This document shows, piece after piece, positions 9,372 to 20,196 of a stretch of DNA of 64,000 bases. Every line of letters begins with the position of its first letter. The stretch's first letter is position 1. The DNA comes from Providencia sp. PROV188. GTDB taxonomy: Bacteria > Pseudomonadota > Gammaproteobacteria > Enterobacterales > Enterobacteriaceae. Location: assembly GCF_027595165.1 (NCBI RefSeq), contig NZ_CP097291.1, positions 2,046,001 through 2,110,000 of the forward strand, written 5' to 3'. The position numbers were made by a program, and so were the translations under genes. Below the pieces are notes generated by a model. The model worked only from the letters and a program-made list of their open reading frames with translations, ran no database searches and was not told the DNA's origin.

Positions 9372-9797
9372 TTATTTCACTCGTTTCCCTGTTTCATCTA
9401 TAACCCTTTCACCATCCTCTTTAGTAAAAGAACCTTTCTGAGCTTCAGGTAGAATATCCAGCACAACTTCTGAGGGACGACAAAGACGTGTACCAAGCGA
9501 CGTAATTACAATTGGTCGATTAATCAGAATAGGATGCTGAAGCATAAAATCAATCAACTGCTCATCAGAGAATTTGTCTTCATCAAGACCCAATTTCTCA
9601 TAAGGTTCAACGTTTTTACGCAGCAATGCACGCACAGAAATTCCCATATCTGAAATTAGTTTAATAAGTTCATCGCGGGTTGGCGGCGCATCAAGATAGT
9701 AAATAATCGTTGGTTCATTACCGCTGTTACGTATCATCTCTAGTGTATTACGTGAAGTGCCGCAGGCTGGATTGTGATAAATAGTAATGTTGCTCAT
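9372..9797 (-). CDS. arsC: Glutaredoxin-dependent arsenate reductase ArsC
   Basis: 141 residues, the size of plasmid R773 ArsC. The catalytic C12 lies in HNPACGTSRNTLEM, and R60, R94 and R107 all fall at the R773 active-site positions. It reduces As(V) to As(III) with glutathione and glutaredoxin, making the substrate that ArsB exports. It is the last gene of arsRBC, 12 bp after arsB. It differs from the shorter housekeeping homologue at 3953. Confidence 0.96.
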   Translation of the reverse strand: MSNITIYHNPACGTSRNTLEMIRNSGNEPTIIYYLDAPPTRDELIKLISDMGISVRALLRKNVEPYEKLGLDEDKFSDEQLIDFMLQHPILINRPIVITSLGTRLCRPSEVVLDILPEAQKGSFTKEDGERVIDETGKRVK

Positions 9798-9809
9798 ATC
9801 AATATCTCA

Positions 9810-11099
9810 TTACAAAGTGATAGATAGCCGCCACGCTAGCGCGACCAGAGTAAAAAATAACACTGGTAGGGTCATGATAATGCCGGTACGGAAATAATAC
9901 CCCCACGTGATTGTCATATTTTTCTGAGCCAGTACATGAAGCCATAACAGTGTAGCAAGACTGCCTATCGGGGTAATTTTGGGGCCTAAGTCGCAACCAA
10001 TCACATTGGCGTAAATCATTGCCTCCTTGATGACACCAGTTGCAGCACTCCCGTCTATCGACAGCGCTCCAATCAGCACCGTCGGCATATTATTCATCAT
10101 CGACGATAAGAAGGCGGTCAGGAAGCCAGTACCGAATGTCGCAGCCCATAAGCCTTTATCCGCCAGTATATTGAGTACGGAAGAAAGATAGTCAGTGAGT
10201 CCAGCATTACGTAGACCATAGACAACCAAATACATACCCAGAGAAAAAATCACGATCTGCCAAGGCGCACCACGAAGCACTTTCCCAGTATTAATGGCAT
10301 CTCCCCTCTTGGCTACCACTAGCAATACCACTGCGCCAATAGCTGCTATCGCGCTGACAGGGATCCCCAGTGGCTCCAGAACAAAAAAACCAACTAGCAG
10401 GAACAGCAGAACAACCCAGCCAGCCCTAAACGTTGCAGGATCCTTAATCGCACTACTAGGGATTCTCAGCAAGGAAACGTCATATCTGGCAGGGATATCA
10501 CGACGAAAGAAGAGATGCAGCATAACCAGCGTGGCAGCAATAGCCGCCAAATTCACAGGAACCATCACGGAAGCATACTGCGTAAAGCCCAGACCGAAGA
10601 AATCTGCTGAAACAATATTGACTAGGTTAGAGACAATCAGAGGTAAGCTAGCGGTATCAGCGATGAATCCTGCCGCCATGACAAATGCCAGTGTTGTTCC
10701 CTGACTGAACCCCAGAGCGAGTAACATTGCAATCACAATCGGTGTTAATATCAATGCAGCACCATCGTTTGCAAACAGTGCAGCAACCGCGGCGCCAAGC
10801 AGAACAATCCAGGTAAACAGCAGACGACCGCGCCCGTTTCCCCAGCGGGAAACATGCAATGCAGCCCATTCAAAGAAACCAGATTCATCTAGCAGCAAGC
10901 TGATGATGATGATCGCAATGAATGCTGCTGTAGCATTCCAGACGATATGCCAGACGACGGGAATATCATCAAATTGGATCACCCCCGTTCCCAAAGCAAG
11001 CGCCGCTCCAATACTTGCACTCCAGCCAATACTGAGTCCTCTTGGTTGCCAGATGACTAGAACCAACGTCAGTATAAAGATGCTTCCAGCAAGAAACAT
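9810..11099 (-). CDS. arsB: Arsenite efflux membrane protein ArsB
   Basis: 429-residue ArsB-type permease with about 12 membrane spans, the R773/E. coli length. Conserved segments include [43 protein letters not shown] and the C-terminal half-repeat [15 protein letters not shown]. It exports As(III)/Sb(III) using the proton gradient; no ArsA ATPase is encoded here, so it would work as a secondary pump. A strong AAGGAG site lies 8 nt before the ATG. The operon order is arsR-arsB-arsC. Confidence 0.96.
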   Translation of the reverse strand: MFLAGSIFILTLVLVIWQPRGLSIGWSASIGAALALGTGVIQFDDIPVVWHIVWNATAAFIAIIIISLLLDESGFFEWAALHVSRWGNGRGRLLFTWIVLLGAAVAALFANDGAALILTPIVIAMLLALGFSQGTTLAFVMAAGFIADTASLPLIVSNLVNIVSADFFGLGFTQYASVMVPVNLAAIAATLVMLHLFFRRDIPARYDVSLLRIPSSAIKDPATFRAGWVVLLFLLVGFFVLEPLGIPVSAIAAIGAVVLLVVAKRGDAINTGKVLRGAPWQIVIFSLGMYLVVYGLRNAGLTDYLSSVLNILADKGLWAATFGTGFLTAFLSSMMNNMPTVLIGALSIDGSAATGVIKEAMIYANVIGCDLGPKITPIGSLATLLWLHVLAQKNMTITWGYYFRTGIIMTLPVLFFTLVALAWRLSITL

Positions 11100-11144
11100 T
11101 TCCAGACTCCTTTATATATGTTTATGCGCATATAATTAAACTTA

Positions 11145-11465
11145 TCAGCAAGACGTACATACGGATTTTTTCAAGCGTTCACGTATATCATCGCGCAAGC
11201 AGTGCCATGCCGTCGTTATTGTTTCACTCGCCCATGCGGGAATGTGAGGTGAGAGACGATAGTGAATCCATTTACCTTCTCGACGATCTAGCACCAGCCC
11301 AGCCTCACGCAGGATAGCCATATGGCGAGAAATTTTAGGCTGTGATTCAGTAGTAACCGCACATATATCGCATACGCACAGTTCACCCGATTCCCGGAGA
11401 AGCATAACAATGGTGAGACGAGTTTCATCCGATAAGATTTTAAAAAGCTGAACAGGTTGTAGCAT
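11145..11465 (-). CDS. arsR: Arsenical-responsive repressor ArsR
   Basis: 106-residue ArsR/SmtB winged-helix repressor. The As(III) site is the C-x-C-x2-C cluster C30, C32, C35 in ELCVCDICAVT, at the start of the recognition region, and the HTH reads SQPKISRHMAILREAGLVLDRREGKWIHYRL. It lifts repression of arsRBC when arsenite or antimonite binds. It is the first gene of the operon, with a 28-bp palindrome immediately upstream that is probably its own operator. Confidence 0.96.
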   Translation of the reverse strand: MLQPVQLFKILSDETRLTIVMLLRESGELCVCDICAVTTESQPKISRHMAILREAGLVLDRREGKWIHYRLSPHIPAWASETITTAWHCLRDDIRERLKKSVCTSC

Positions 11466-11812
11466 TGTTTACTCCGTTTAGCACACCAAACACATATGGT
11501 ATACCATATGTGTTTATTTTGAAACCATCAAAACATCTCGTAGGAGCAAACGTAATTATGGCTTGGTTCTGCGCATAAAGTGAGCACGTAAAGCGAATGA
11601 TAAGACCTTGCTTTTCAACCCCCTGAAAATACGATGGTATTGTCTGATCGATACATGAAACGATAATGTGGAAAAATCAAATACACCTTTAAAGAAAACC
11701 GACTTAATTTAGCGTTTTTATTTCTATAACCTATAAAGACTACAGAAACTCAACCGGGTAATAAAAATTCGGTATATTTTTTATTGTGCGTTAATAAGAA
11801 CGCGGAGAGAAA
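11466..11812. other. Divergent arsR / lysE-type intergenic region
   Basis: 347 bp holding the arsR palindrome and an AT-rich 3' half that should carry the promoter of the downstream exporter gene. No gene or terminator was found in it. Confidence 0.5.
11488..11515. promoter_or_regulatory. Perfect 28-bp palindrome, probable ArsR operator
   Basis: The 14-base arm AAACACATATGGTA is followed directly by its exact reverse complement. It lies 22 bp upstream of the arsR start codon, where an autoregulatory operator is expected. The sequence is longer and more symmetric than I recall for E. coli ars sites, so the binding protein is inferred from position. Confidence 0.75.
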
Positions 11813-12400
11813 ATGATTCTAATCTTTACTATGTTTATGTTTTCCTTAACGATGTCAATTTCACCAGGTCCTGTCAATATGGTCATTGTCTCTTCAGCGG
11901 CAAGCCATGGCGTTAGAAGAACTCTCCCATTTGTTTCAGGCGCCACAATCGGATTTACGTTATTGCTTATATTTATCGGATTTGGTTTCTACACAGTCAT
12001 CGATAAGCATCCACTGTTCCTCAAATACCTCAATATTACTGGATCAGCGTTTATAATATATATCGGTTATAAAATTGCCTCATCTCAGCCTGAGTTAACT
12101 TTGAATAAAGTTGATATCCCAAGTTTTACCCACGGTTTTTTGCTTCAATGGCTCAATCCCAAAGCTTGGATAGCTTGCGCTTCAGGGATTGCCTTGTTCT
12201 CTGAACCATCAACGCAAACTACACTAATAACCTTTATCATGATCTACTTTCTCGTGTGTTATTTCTCGTTGACTGCATGGGCTATTCTTGGGGACAAAGT
12301 TTCAATATTACTGAATAGCACCCAGAGAATTCGCATTTTTAATTTTTTGATGGGGGGAACATTAATTATTACAGCATGCTATCTGCTTTATTCCCAATAA
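11813..12400 (+). CDS. LysE/RhtB-family amino acid exporter
   Basis: 195-residue inner-membrane protein with the family opening SISPGPVNMVIVSSAASHGVRRTLPFVSGATIGF and six predicted spans; the conserved QWLNPKAW segment is at about residue 113. RhtB/LysE proteins export amino acids or related small molecules, but the substrate here cannot be read from sequence. A GGAGAGAA ribosome site precedes the ATG. It lies between the ars operon and a convergent LysR regulator, a common pairing for regulated exporters. Confidence 0.88.
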   Translation: MILIFTMFMFSLTMSISPGPVNMVIVSSAASHGVRRTLPFVSGATIGFTLLLIFIGFGFYTVIDKHPLFLKYLNITGSAFIIYIGYKIASSQPELTLNKVDIPSFTHGFLLQWLNPKAWIACASGIALFSEPSTQTTLITFIMIYFLVCYFSLTAWAILGDKVSILLNSTQRIRIFNFLMGGTLIITACYLLYSQ

Positions 12401-12447
12401 CTCAAATTGTCAGTTTCCATTAATACGCTAATCATTCAACAATTCAA

Positions 12448-13344
12448 TCAATCCAATTGATGAGACTCAAACGCATTATAAAGCTTATTAATCAATGTGT
12501 AAGCAATACTGCTAGTCGATATATTGGGAGGCCAAATTGCATAAACTTTAAGCGGCTCTAATGACCACTCAGGGAGTACCTCTTGCATCTCTTCACGTTT
12601 AATGTCTCCTCTGCAGAGATAGAGGGGAGGTGCGGTTAGACCCACTTGCTGTTTTGCAAGGGCGTAGGCAGCCTCAACATTATCGACATTAACAGTTGGT
12701 GTGTACTTAATTAAAGCTACCTCCCCATTTTTGTGCTTAAATTCTCGAATACTCTGCCGCATAGTTAAACCAATCCAAGGCATTTTTTCTAAGTCCTTAG
12801 GATGGTTTACTGGCTTGTAATTTCTGAGAAATCGCTTAGATGCTACAACTTGTCTAGGCAATACAAAAAGATGTCGAGATTTGAGTGAACTGTCCGGAAG
12901 TTCCCCAATCCGAAATGCAACATCAATACTGTCCGCAATGATGTCTTTGCGTGTATCACTATAAGAAATATTCAGGCAAACATCTGAATATTCTTTTATA
13001 AAATCGGCAAGATGATGAGTAAAATCACTATTTAGAAAAACAGCGGGAATAGAAATATTCAACTTATTTGTTGTTGAAATGGCACGTTGCTTAAACTCAA
13101 TAAATCCCTTTTCATACAACTCAAGCATGGAATTTGCTGTCTCAAGTAATTTGGCACCATCATGAGTTAGAGAGAGTTTTCGGGTATTTCGATATAACAA
13201 TGCACTTCCAAGGTTTTTCTCAAGTTTAGATAAATGAGTACTTGCCGTTGCAGTAGTGAGCCCTAAAGCGTCTGCCCCTCCTGAAATTGAGCCTGACTCC
13301 ACAATTTTTGCAAAAACAATCAGGTAACGGATATCATCTATCAT
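12448..13344 (-). CDS. LysR-family transcriptional regulator
   Basis: 298 residues. The N-terminal winged HTH (about 1-60) reads GSISGGADALGLTTATASTHLSKLEKNLGSALLYRNTRKLSLT, and an effector domain of the periplasmic-binding-protein fold follows (about 90-290). It belongs to the DsdA/AaeR-like group with the RIGELPDSS motif. It converges on the LysE-type exporter, which it may control; its inducer is unknown. It lies in the segment that separates purN from speG. Confidence 0.88.
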   Translation of the reverse strand: MIDDIRYLIVFAKIVESGSISGGADALGLTTATASTHLSKLEKNLGSALLYRNTRKLSLTHDGAKLLETANSMLELYEKGFIEFKQRAISTTNKLNISIPAVFLNSDFTHHLADFIKEYSDVCLNISYSDTRKDIIADSIDVAFRIGELPDSSLKSRHLFVLPRQVVASKRFLRNYKPVNHPKDLEKMPWIGLTMRQSIREFKHKNGEVALIKYTPTVNVDNVEAAYALAKQQVGLTAPPLYLCRGDIKREEMQEVLPEWSLEPLKVYAIWPPNISTSSIAYTLINKLYNAFESHQLD

Positions 13345-13723
13345 TTATATACCTATGGACATGAATAAACTCTCAATTTGATATTCATCATACTATCGTA
13401 TTCTACACCTAATTCGAAATGGCTATATTTTTATAAATAACACCAAAGCCTATCCTCTGAGAGCGATTCATCAACGCCCACTCATGGTACAAAGCGACCA
13501 CACTGACTAGATTAATATCACAATCATCTCAGTGTACCGCTAACTACATGCTAATCATTCCCACTTAAACAAACTAATCTTCGACAAACTCTCCCTCACC
13601 CTGCTTTCTGTCATTATTTTATTGCAAATAAGTGGTATCCTTATTACAGCGCTAAGTAATTAATTTTCTAGTTGATACTTTCGCCTTAAATAGTTTTATA
13701 ATTAACAACAATCGAGGTGTTTT
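13345..13723. other. Intergenic region upstream of speG
   Basis: 379 bp between divergent genes. No gene, repeat or strong hairpin was seen. It should include the speG and lysR promoters and the right edge of the inserted ars/lysE/lysR segment. Confidence 0.4.
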
Positions 13724-14269
13724 ATGACGACCGGGCAAGCTCATCTGTTTAGATTGCGCCCACTTGAGCGTGAAGATTTAGCTTTTATCCACCAGCTGGA
13801 CAATAACGCCAACATTATGCGTTATTGGTTCGAAGAGCCTTATGAGGCATTCGTTGAGCTCAGTGATCTTTACGATAAGCATATTCATGACCAATCCGAA
13901 CGCCGCTTTATTGTCGAATCTGACAGTGAAAAAGTCGGTTTAGTTGAGCTGGTTGAAATTGATTATGTTCACCGTCGTTCTGAATTCCAGATTATTATTG
14001 CACCCCGCTATCAAGGCAAAGGGTATGCAAGCCGCGCTGCAAAACTGGCCATGGACTACGCCTTTTCAGTGCTCAATTTGTACAAACTTTATCTGATAGT
14101 CGATAAAGAAAATGTCAAAGCTATCCATATTTATAATAAACTCGGCTTCCACACAGAAGGCGAGCTGATTGATGAATTTTTTGTTAATGGTCGCTACCAC
14201 ACCGCAATCCGTATGTGTGTGTTCCAGCACCAATATTTTGCAATGAAACAGCAGTCTGAAAACGCGTAA
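13724..14269 (+). CDS. speG: Spermidine N1-acetyltransferase SpeG
   Basis: 181-residue GNAT acetyltransferase nearly colinear with E. coli SpeG (186 aa), including [20 protein letters not shown], the acetyl-CoA loop [15 protein letters not shown] and [20 protein letters not shown]. It acetylates spermidine and spermine to limit polyamine toxicity; the E. coli enzyme is a dodecamer with an allosteric spermine site. A GAGG ribosome site precedes the ATG. It lies 69 bp before ppk, a placement different from E. coli. Confidence 0.95.
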   Translation: MTTGQAHLFRLRPLEREDLAFIHQLDNNANIMRYWFEEPYEAFVELSDLYDKHIHDQSERRFIVESDSEKVGLVELVEIDYVHRRSEFQIIIAPRYQGKGYASRAAKLAMDYAFSVLNLYKLYLIVDKENVKAIHIYNKLGFHTEGELIDEFFVNGRYHTAIRMCVFQHQYFAMKQQSENA

Positions 14270-14338
14270 ATAACGCAATAGAAGTCAAAGGTGATAATCG
14301 GTTTTTATCAGCATTAACCAGTCGAATACGGAGCAACA

Positions 14339-16408
14339 ATGTCCCAAGAACGCCTCTATCATGAAAAAGAGCTCAGCTGGCTCTCTTTTAACGAACGAGT
14401 TCTCCAAGAAGCCGCGGATAAGCGGAACCCTCTTATAGAACGAATGCGTTTTTTGGGCATTTACTCCAATAACTTAGATGAGTTCTATAAAGTCCGTTTT
14501 GCGGATGTAAAACGTCGCATCTTAATCAATGAAGAGCGCGGTTCCGCCAGCGGTGCACGTCATCTACTCAAACGCATTCAATCTAAAGTGGCCAAACAAG
14601 AGCAAGAGTTCGACGTTCTCTACAACGACCTGCTCCTTGAAATGGCACGCAACCAAATATTCTTAATTAACGAGCGTCAAATTTCACCTCGTCAGCAAAT
14701 TTGGTTACGCCAATATTTTCGCCAAAATTTACGCCAACATATCACGCCAATTTTAATTAATCGTGATACTAACTTAGTGGAATTTCTGAAAGACGATTAC
14801 ACCTACCTTGCCGTTGAAATTATTAATGGTGCTGAAGTGCAATACGCTTTATTAGAAATCCCATCGGATAAAGTTCCGCGTTTTGTTAATCTCCCGCCAG
14901 AGATGCCAAAGCGCCGCAAGTCAATGATTTTGATTGATAATATCCTTCGCTATACTCTCGATGAAATTTTCAAAGGCTTCTTTGATTACGACAAACTCAA
15001 CGCCTACTCCATGAAAATGACCCGGGATGCGGAATATGATATCGCCACGGAGATGGAATCTAGCCTGCTGGAAATTATGTCATCCACGTTAAAACAGCGC
15101 TTAACGGCTGAGCCTGTTCGCTTTGTTTATCAACGTGATATGCCCGATGAAATGGTCGCGCTGCTACGAGAAAAACTGGGGTTATCAAGTGATGACTCGG
15201 TGATTGCGGGGGGGCGTTACCATAACTTTAAAGATTTTATTAACTTCCCAAATGAAGGAAATAAAAACTTACTCAACAAACCGCTACCGCGCTTACGTCA
15301 CCGTTGGTTTGATAATTTCCGTAACGGATTTGATGCCATTCGCGAACGCGATGTGTTGCTCTACTACCCGTATTACACCTTTGAGCACACATTAGAATTG
15401 CTGCGCCAAGCGTCGTTTGACCCGAATGTGTTATCCATCAAAATCAATATTTACCGTGTGGCAAAAGACTCACGCATCATCGACTCGGTGATCCACGCCG
15501 CCCACAACGGTAAAAAAGTCACCGTGGTAGTGGAGCTGCAAGCGCGTTTTGATGAAGCCGCCAATATTCACTGGGCAAAACGCCTGACTGAAGCGGGTGT
15601 CCACGTTATCTTCTCCGCGCCAGGGCTTAAAATTCACGCCAAGTTATTTATTATCTCCCGCATGGAAGAAGGACAAATTGTTCGCTATGCCCATATCGGT
15701 ACGGGTAACTTTAACGAAAAAACCGCTCGTCTCTACACCGATTACTCATTACTCACCTGTAATGAGCAAATCACCAATGAAGTGCGCCGAGTATTTAGCT
15801 TTATTGAAAACCCGTATCGCCCTGTAACTTTCGATAACTTGATGGTGTCTCCGCAAAATACACGCACCAAAATCACTGAATTAATTGACCAAGAAATTGC
15901 GAATGCTGAAGCTGGGTTACCTAGCGGCATCACGCTGAAAATTAATAATTTAGTTGATAAAGAACTGACCGATAAACTTTACGATGCTTCCAATGCGGGC
16001 GTTAAAATTCGCTTGCTAGTACGTGGTATGTGTTCACTTGTCTCAGGGCAACAAGGTTATAGCGAGAATATCCAAGTCACCAGTGTGGTGGACCGATTCT
16101 TAGAGCATGACCGAGTTTATGTCTTTACCAACGGCGGTGACGAAAAAGTCTTTATCTCCTCAGCCGATTGGATGACCCGTAACATCGACTACCGTATCGA
16201 GGTGGCTGTTCGTTTGCTGGATCCGCGACTTAAACAGTTGGTTTTAGATATCCTCGAATTACAGTTCAGTGATACCGTCAAAGCCCGCTTTGTTGACAAA
16301 GAACTCAGTAATCATTATGTTCCCCGCGGCAATAAGCGCAAAATTCGCGCTCAATTAGCTGTTTATGAATTTTTAAAAGCACTCGAAATGCCTGAAACAA
16401 GAGCTTGA
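14339..16408 (+). CDS. ppk1: Polyphosphate kinase 1
   Basis: 689 residues (E. coli 688). The PPK1 domains are in order: N-terminal (1-105), head (106-315), and two phospholipase-D-like C-terminal domains. The autophosphorylated histidine is H433 in GLKIHAKLF, followed by the conserved [24 protein letters not shown]. It makes polyphosphate reversibly from ATP and is membrane-associated. The ppx start lies 4 bp after its stop, forming the ppk-ppx operon of E. coli. Confidence 0.97.
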   Translation: MSQERLYHEKELSWLSFNERVLQEAADKRNPLIERMRFLGIYSNNLDEFYKVRFADVKRRILINEERGSASGARHLLKRIQSKVAKQEQEFDVLYNDLLLEMARNQIFLINERQISPRQQIWLRQYFRQNLRQHITPILINRDTNLVEFLKDDYTYLAVEIINGAEVQYALLEIPSDKVPRFVNLPPEMPKRRKSMILIDNILRYTLDEIFKGFFDYDKLNAYSMKMTRDAEYDIATEMESSLLEIMSSTLKQRLTAEPVRFVYQRDMPDEMVALLREKLGLSSDDSVIAGGRYHNFKDFINFPNEGNKNLLNKPLPRLRHRWFDNFRNGFDAIRERDVLLYYPYYTFEHTLELLRQASFDPNVLSIKINIYRVAKDSRIIDSVIHAAHNGKKVTVVVELQARFDEAANIHWAKRLTEAGVHVIFSAPGLKIHAKLFIISRMEEGQIVRYAHIGTGNFNEKTARLYTDYSLLTCNEQITNEVRRVFSFIENPYRPVTFDNLMVSPQNTRTKITELIDQEIANAEAGLPSGITLKINNLVDKELTDKLYDASNAGVKIRLLVRGMCSLVSGQQGYSENIQVTSVVDRFLEHDRVYVFTNGGDEKVFISSADWMTRNIDYRIEVAVRLLDPRLKQLVLDILELQFSDTVKARFVDKELSNHYVPRGNKRKIRAQLAVYEFLKALEMPETRA

Positions 16409-16412
16409 TACT

Positions 16413-17945
16413 ATGCCAATTGCCAGTTCATCTACCCCAAGACCACAAGAAATTGCCGCAATTGACTTGGGTTCAAACAGTTTTCATATGGTTATTGCGC
16501 GTATTGTCAATGGAGCACTACAAGTTCTAACCCGTTTAAAAAAACGTGTTCATCTTGCTGATGGGCTGAGTGATACCAACGAACTCAGTGAAGAAGCCAT
16601 GGAGCGCGGCTTAGCGTGTTTATCGCTATTTGCTGAGCGTCTACAAGGTTTCACGCCTGATAACGTCTGTATCGTCGGTACCCATTCATTACGAGTCGCC
16701 ACCAACGTTGAAGAATTTCTACGCCGAGCCAAAGCCATTATCCCCTACCCGATTGAGATTATTTCAGGACAAGAGGAGGCTCGCTTGATTTTTATGGGCG
16801 TTGAGCACACGCAGCCGGAAAAAGGACGCAAACTGGTTATCGATATTGGCGGTGGATCTACGGAGCTGGTGATCGGTGAAAAATTTGAGCCGATTTTAAT
16901 TGAAAGCCGCCGTATGGGCTGCGTTAGCTTCGCGCGTCACTATTTCCCTAATGAAACGATTTCCCCAGATAATTTTAATCGCGCTTATTTAGCCGCCTGC
17001 TTAAAATTGGAAAGCACCGCTACCCTGTTTAAGAAGCAAGTTTGGGACGTCGCAATGGGAGCATCCGGCACCATTAAAGCGGCACATGCGGTGATTGTAG
17101 AGATGGGCGAGCGTGATGGCATTATTACCCGTGAGCGCCTCGAAAAAATCAAACAAATAGCATTGAAGTACAAAACGTTTAAATCACTAGAAATTCCGGG
17201 ACTTTCTTCTGATCGTAAACAAGTTTTTGTGCCAGGTTTAGCTATCTTAATTGCGGTCTTTGATTCCCTCGACATCAAAGAATTACGCCTCTCAGATGGC
17301 GCCTTGCGTGAAGGTGTTCTCTATGAGATGGAAGGTCGCTTTCGCCACCAAGATATTCGTCAACGCACCGCATTAAGCCTTGCCGAACACTATAATATCG
17401 ACCGAGAACAAGCTAAACGGGTTTTGAAAACCATGGAAGAGCTGTATTATCAGTGGCGCCAGCAGAACCCTAAACAGGCCAACCCGCAATTAGAATCCAT
17501 TTTAATTTGGGCGGTTATGCTGCACGAAGTGGGATTAAGTATTAACCATAGTGGCATGCATCGCCACTCCGCTTATATCTTACAAAACACCAACTTACCA
17601 GGATTTAGCCAAGAGCAACAATTGCTATTAGCGACATTGGTTCGTAATCATCGTCGTGCCATTAAATACGATGAAATACCTAAATTTAACTTATTTAAAC
17701 GCAAGCAATTTATGCCGTTGATACAGATTTTGCGCTTATCTATCTTATTGAATAATCAGCGCCAATCGACAACGACGCCTTCAACTATGCGCATTGAAAC
17801 TGACGATGGTCATTGGACACTTTTCTTACCTGCGCAGTATCTCGCCCACAATGCGTTAATGCTGCTTGACCTTGAAAAAGAGAGTGCCTACTGGGAAGAG
17901 GTTCCAGGCTGGAAACTCACCATTTGCGCAGAAAATGAGCCATAG
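16413..17945 (+). CDS. ppx: Exopolyphosphatase
   Basis: 510 residues (E. coli 513). The ASKHA-fold phosphatase motifs are [16 protein letters not shown] near the N-terminus, the catalytic [10 protein letters not shown] and [12 protein letters not shown], and the C-terminal HD-like domain contains [18 protein letters not shown]. It removes terminal phosphates from long polyphosphate and may also hydrolyse pppGpp. It is coupled to ppk1 by a 4-bp gap, so synthesis and breakdown of polyphosphate share a transcript. Confidence 0.97.
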   Translation: MPIASSSTPRPQEIAAIDLGSNSFHMVIARIVNGALQVLTRLKKRVHLADGLSDTNELSEEAMERGLACLSLFAERLQGFTPDNVCIVGTHSLRVATNVEEFLRRAKAIIPYPIEIISGQEEARLIFMGVEHTQPEKGRKLVIDIGGGSTELVIGEKFEPILIESRRMGCVSFARHYFPNETISPDNFNRAYLAACLKLESTATLFKKQVWDVAMGASGTIKAAHAVIVEMGERDGIITRERLEKIKQIALKYKTFKSLEIPGLSSDRKQVFVPGLAILIAVFDSLDIKELRLSDGALREGVLYEMEGRFRHQDIRQRTALSLAEHYNIDREQAKRVLKTMEELYYQWRQQNPKQANPQLESILIWAVMLHEVGLSINHSGMHRHSAYILQNTNLPGFSQEQQLLLATLVRNHRRAIKYDEIPKFNLFKRKQFMPLIQILRLSILLNNQRQSTTTPSTMRIETDDGHWTLFLPAQYLAHNALMLLDLEKESAYWEEVPGWKLTICAENEP

Positions 17946-18119
17946 GCTTATATGACTCAAAAATGAATATGATTTAGAAAATAGAAATAAAAAATAATGA
18001 TTTGCGGTCAGTGTTGTTTTGTTCTTCTTATTCGAAATATGAACAGATTTGATATTTTTTTGGGATCAGCGACAATACTGGGTAGAAGTTTCGTCACCTC
18101 GCAGGCGAATTAATTTAAA

Positions 18120-18131
18120 GCGCTTCGGCGC
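18120..18131 (+). promoter_or_regulatory. UUCG-capped hairpin in the mgtE leader
   Basis: GCGC-TTCG-GCGC, a small stem with the very stable UUCG tetraloop, lies 21 bp before the mgtE start and just ahead of its AAGGA ribosome site. It could affect translation, but no known Mg-sensing leader class was recognised in the 206-bp gap. Confidence 0.35.
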
Positions 18132-18151
18132 CGAATGGTTTAAGGATTAAC

Positions 18152-19612
18152 ATGTCACAAACTGCTTTTTCAACTGATGCGGCACCAATAATCAATCCGC
18201 ATTCACAAAGACTGGCGTACATCCGCCAGCAAATACTGACGTTATTCATGGAAGACGAAGAGTTTGTTCACGCTCTTGTCGAGAAAGACCAACACGTCAG
18301 TATGGATGATAAAGCATTTAGTGAAAAAATTAGCACTGTTAAAGAACTGCTTGTTGACCTCCACACCGCGGATATCGCCGATATCCTTGAAATGCTACCG
18401 TACGACGAGCGTCTCGCACTTTGGCGCTTAGTCGACAACAACGAACGCGGTGAAGTATTGGTTGAGGCCTCTGTCTCTGTTTGGGACAGCCTGATTAAAG
18501 ATATGTCAGACCGAGAACTGCTGCGAGCGGTTGCTGGCTTACATGTGGACGAACAAGCGTATATCGCCGAGCACTTGCCCCGCGATACGATGCGCCGTCT
18601 CCTTACCTACTTAGACCCAAGCTTACGCAGCCGTATTCGTGAAGTTCTCCAATACGCCAAAGACAGCGTTGGGCAAATGATGGATTTCGAATTCGTCACC
18701 GTGCGTTCCAATGTCACCCTAAAAACAGTACAACGCTATCTACGCCAACGGGGAAAAATTCCAGAAGCAACGGATAAAATTTTCGTTGTCGATAAAGATA
18801 ATTATCTGCAAGGTGAATTACCCCTGACCACCATTTTGATTCAAGCACCAGAACGTATTGTTGCCGACGTGATGAAAACCGATACCGTTACCTTCTTACC
18901 CGATGAAAAAGGGGAAGATGCGGCAAGCGCGTTCGAACGTTATGACTTAATTTCTGCCGCCGTTGTAGACAGCAATGGTTTACTGATGGGGCGCCTAACC
19001 GTTGAAGACATCGTTGATAATATCAGCGAAGAAAATGACAACAGCATCCGTCGTATGGGGGGGTTAAGCCCTGAAGAGGACGTATTCGCCCCTGTTGGTC
19101 AAGCGGTTAAAACCCGTTGGACATGGCTTGCCATTAACCTGTGTACCGCGTTTGTGGCTTCCCGCGTTATCGGGGTGTTCGAAGATACCATTTCACAGTT
19201 AGTTGCCCTCGCAACATTAATGCCAATCGTGGCAGGTATTGGTGGTAATACCGGTAACCAGACTATTACGATGATTGTCCGCGCCATTGCGCTACACCAA
19301 ATTCAGAACGGTAGCTTCTCCTTCCTCATGATAAGAGAGCTCGGAGTCGCCTTTATTAACGGGGTGGTTTGGGGTGGTATTATGGGCGTCGTCACCTACC
19401 TTCTCTATGGGGATCTCGCCATGGGCGCTGTGATGACACTTGCGATGGTGCTCAACCTCTTGATGGCTGCCATCATGGGTGTTCTGATCCCATTAATTAT
19501 GATTAAGATGGGTAAAGATCCTGCTATTGGCTCTAGCGTGATGATCACCGCAATCACTGATACTGGTGGTTTCTTTATCTTCTTAGGGTTAGCAACCCTA
19601 TTCTTAGTTTAA
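18152..19612 (+). CDS. mgtE: Magnesium transporter MgtE
   Basis: 486 residues. The domains are an N-terminal MgtE_N alpha-solenoid (about 50-165), a CBS pair (about 170-295, with KIFVVDKDNYLQGELPL and VVDSNGLLMGRLTVEDIVDNI), a plug helix, and a five-helix membrane domain with GIGGNTGNQTITMIVRA lining the Mg2+ path. It is a Mg2+-gated channel that closes when cytoplasmic Mg2+ is high. It has an AAGGATT ribosome site. E. coli lacks MgtE, but it is common in related genera. It is transcribed alone and ends in a hairpin at 19619-19653. Confidence 0.95.
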   Translation: MSQTAFSTDAAPIINPHSQRLAYIRQQILTLFMEDEEFVHALVEKDQHVSMDDKAFSEKISTVKELLVDLHTADIADILEMLPYDERLALWRLVDNNERGEVLVEASVSVWDSLIKDMSDRELLRAVAGLHVDEQAYIAEHLPRDTMRRLLTYLDPSLRSRIREVLQYAKDSVGQMMDFEFVTVRSNVTLKTVQRYLRQRGKIPEATDKIFVVDKDNYLQGELPLTTILIQAPERIVADVMKTDTVTFLPDEKGEDAASAFERYDLISAAVVDSNGLLMGRLTVEDIVDNISEENDNSIRRMGGLSPEEDVFAPVGQAVKTRWTWLAINLCTAFVASRVIGVFEDTISQLVALATLMPIVAGIGGNTGNQTITMIVRAIALHQIQNGSFSFLMIRELGVAFINGVVWGGIMGVVTYLLYGDLAMGAVMTLAMVLNLLMAAIMGVLIPLIMIKMGKDPAIGSSVMITAITDTGGFFIFLGLATLFLV

Positions 19613-19618
19613 CTAACT

Positions 19619-19653
19619 ACCCGCGTACTTTGCCTTAAGCTAGGTATGCGGGT
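19619..19653 (+). terminator. Hairpin after mgtE
   Basis: Stem ACCCGCGTAC / GTATGCGGGT (one G-T pair) starting 7 bp after the stop codon, with a weak T-tail. Confidence 0.65.
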
Positions 19654-20196
19654 TTATAAAAACCTGCCATTTCCTGCAAAACCTCCTAATTCTACTAAAA
19701 TAGAAATCACTGACAGATCATATCCGCGAGTATTATTTATTTAAATAGCCTTATCCCCTGCAAGTTAATTATATTATTTTATTTATTCCCGTTATTCATT
19801 CTATTTAATTTCACACTTAATAAATGAGTACCATTATATTTATTGTATTTTCCCCCATTATTTTGCACCTAAAAATATACAATCGTCTGTAATTGCTCGT
19901 TTATTAATATCATATCGTGACATTCAATTGTCATTTGGAGTAGTAATTTTACCTTTTCAAACTAAACAGAATATTACGCTTGTTTTTAAGGTGGTAGTTT
20001 ACAGAATATGAAACTTTCTGCTATAAATGAACTCACGTTAGAGATACAGAGTATTACCTTGGTTTATTTTCCCTCGTTTTATCTCTCATATCCTTTGCCA
20101 AATAATATTAATTACTTCGCTATTTAACGTACCTATTATTACAAATAACCTCATCGCGCTAATATTGAATTGTTATGTATTTAGAAGGACAGAATT
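19654..20196. other. AT-rich region upstream of the MHS transporter
   Basis: 543 bp without a convincing gene. A palindromic element TGACA-N6-TGTCA at 19918-19933 may be an operator for the downstream transporter. The rest is AT-rich with no other feature I can support. Confidence 0.4.
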
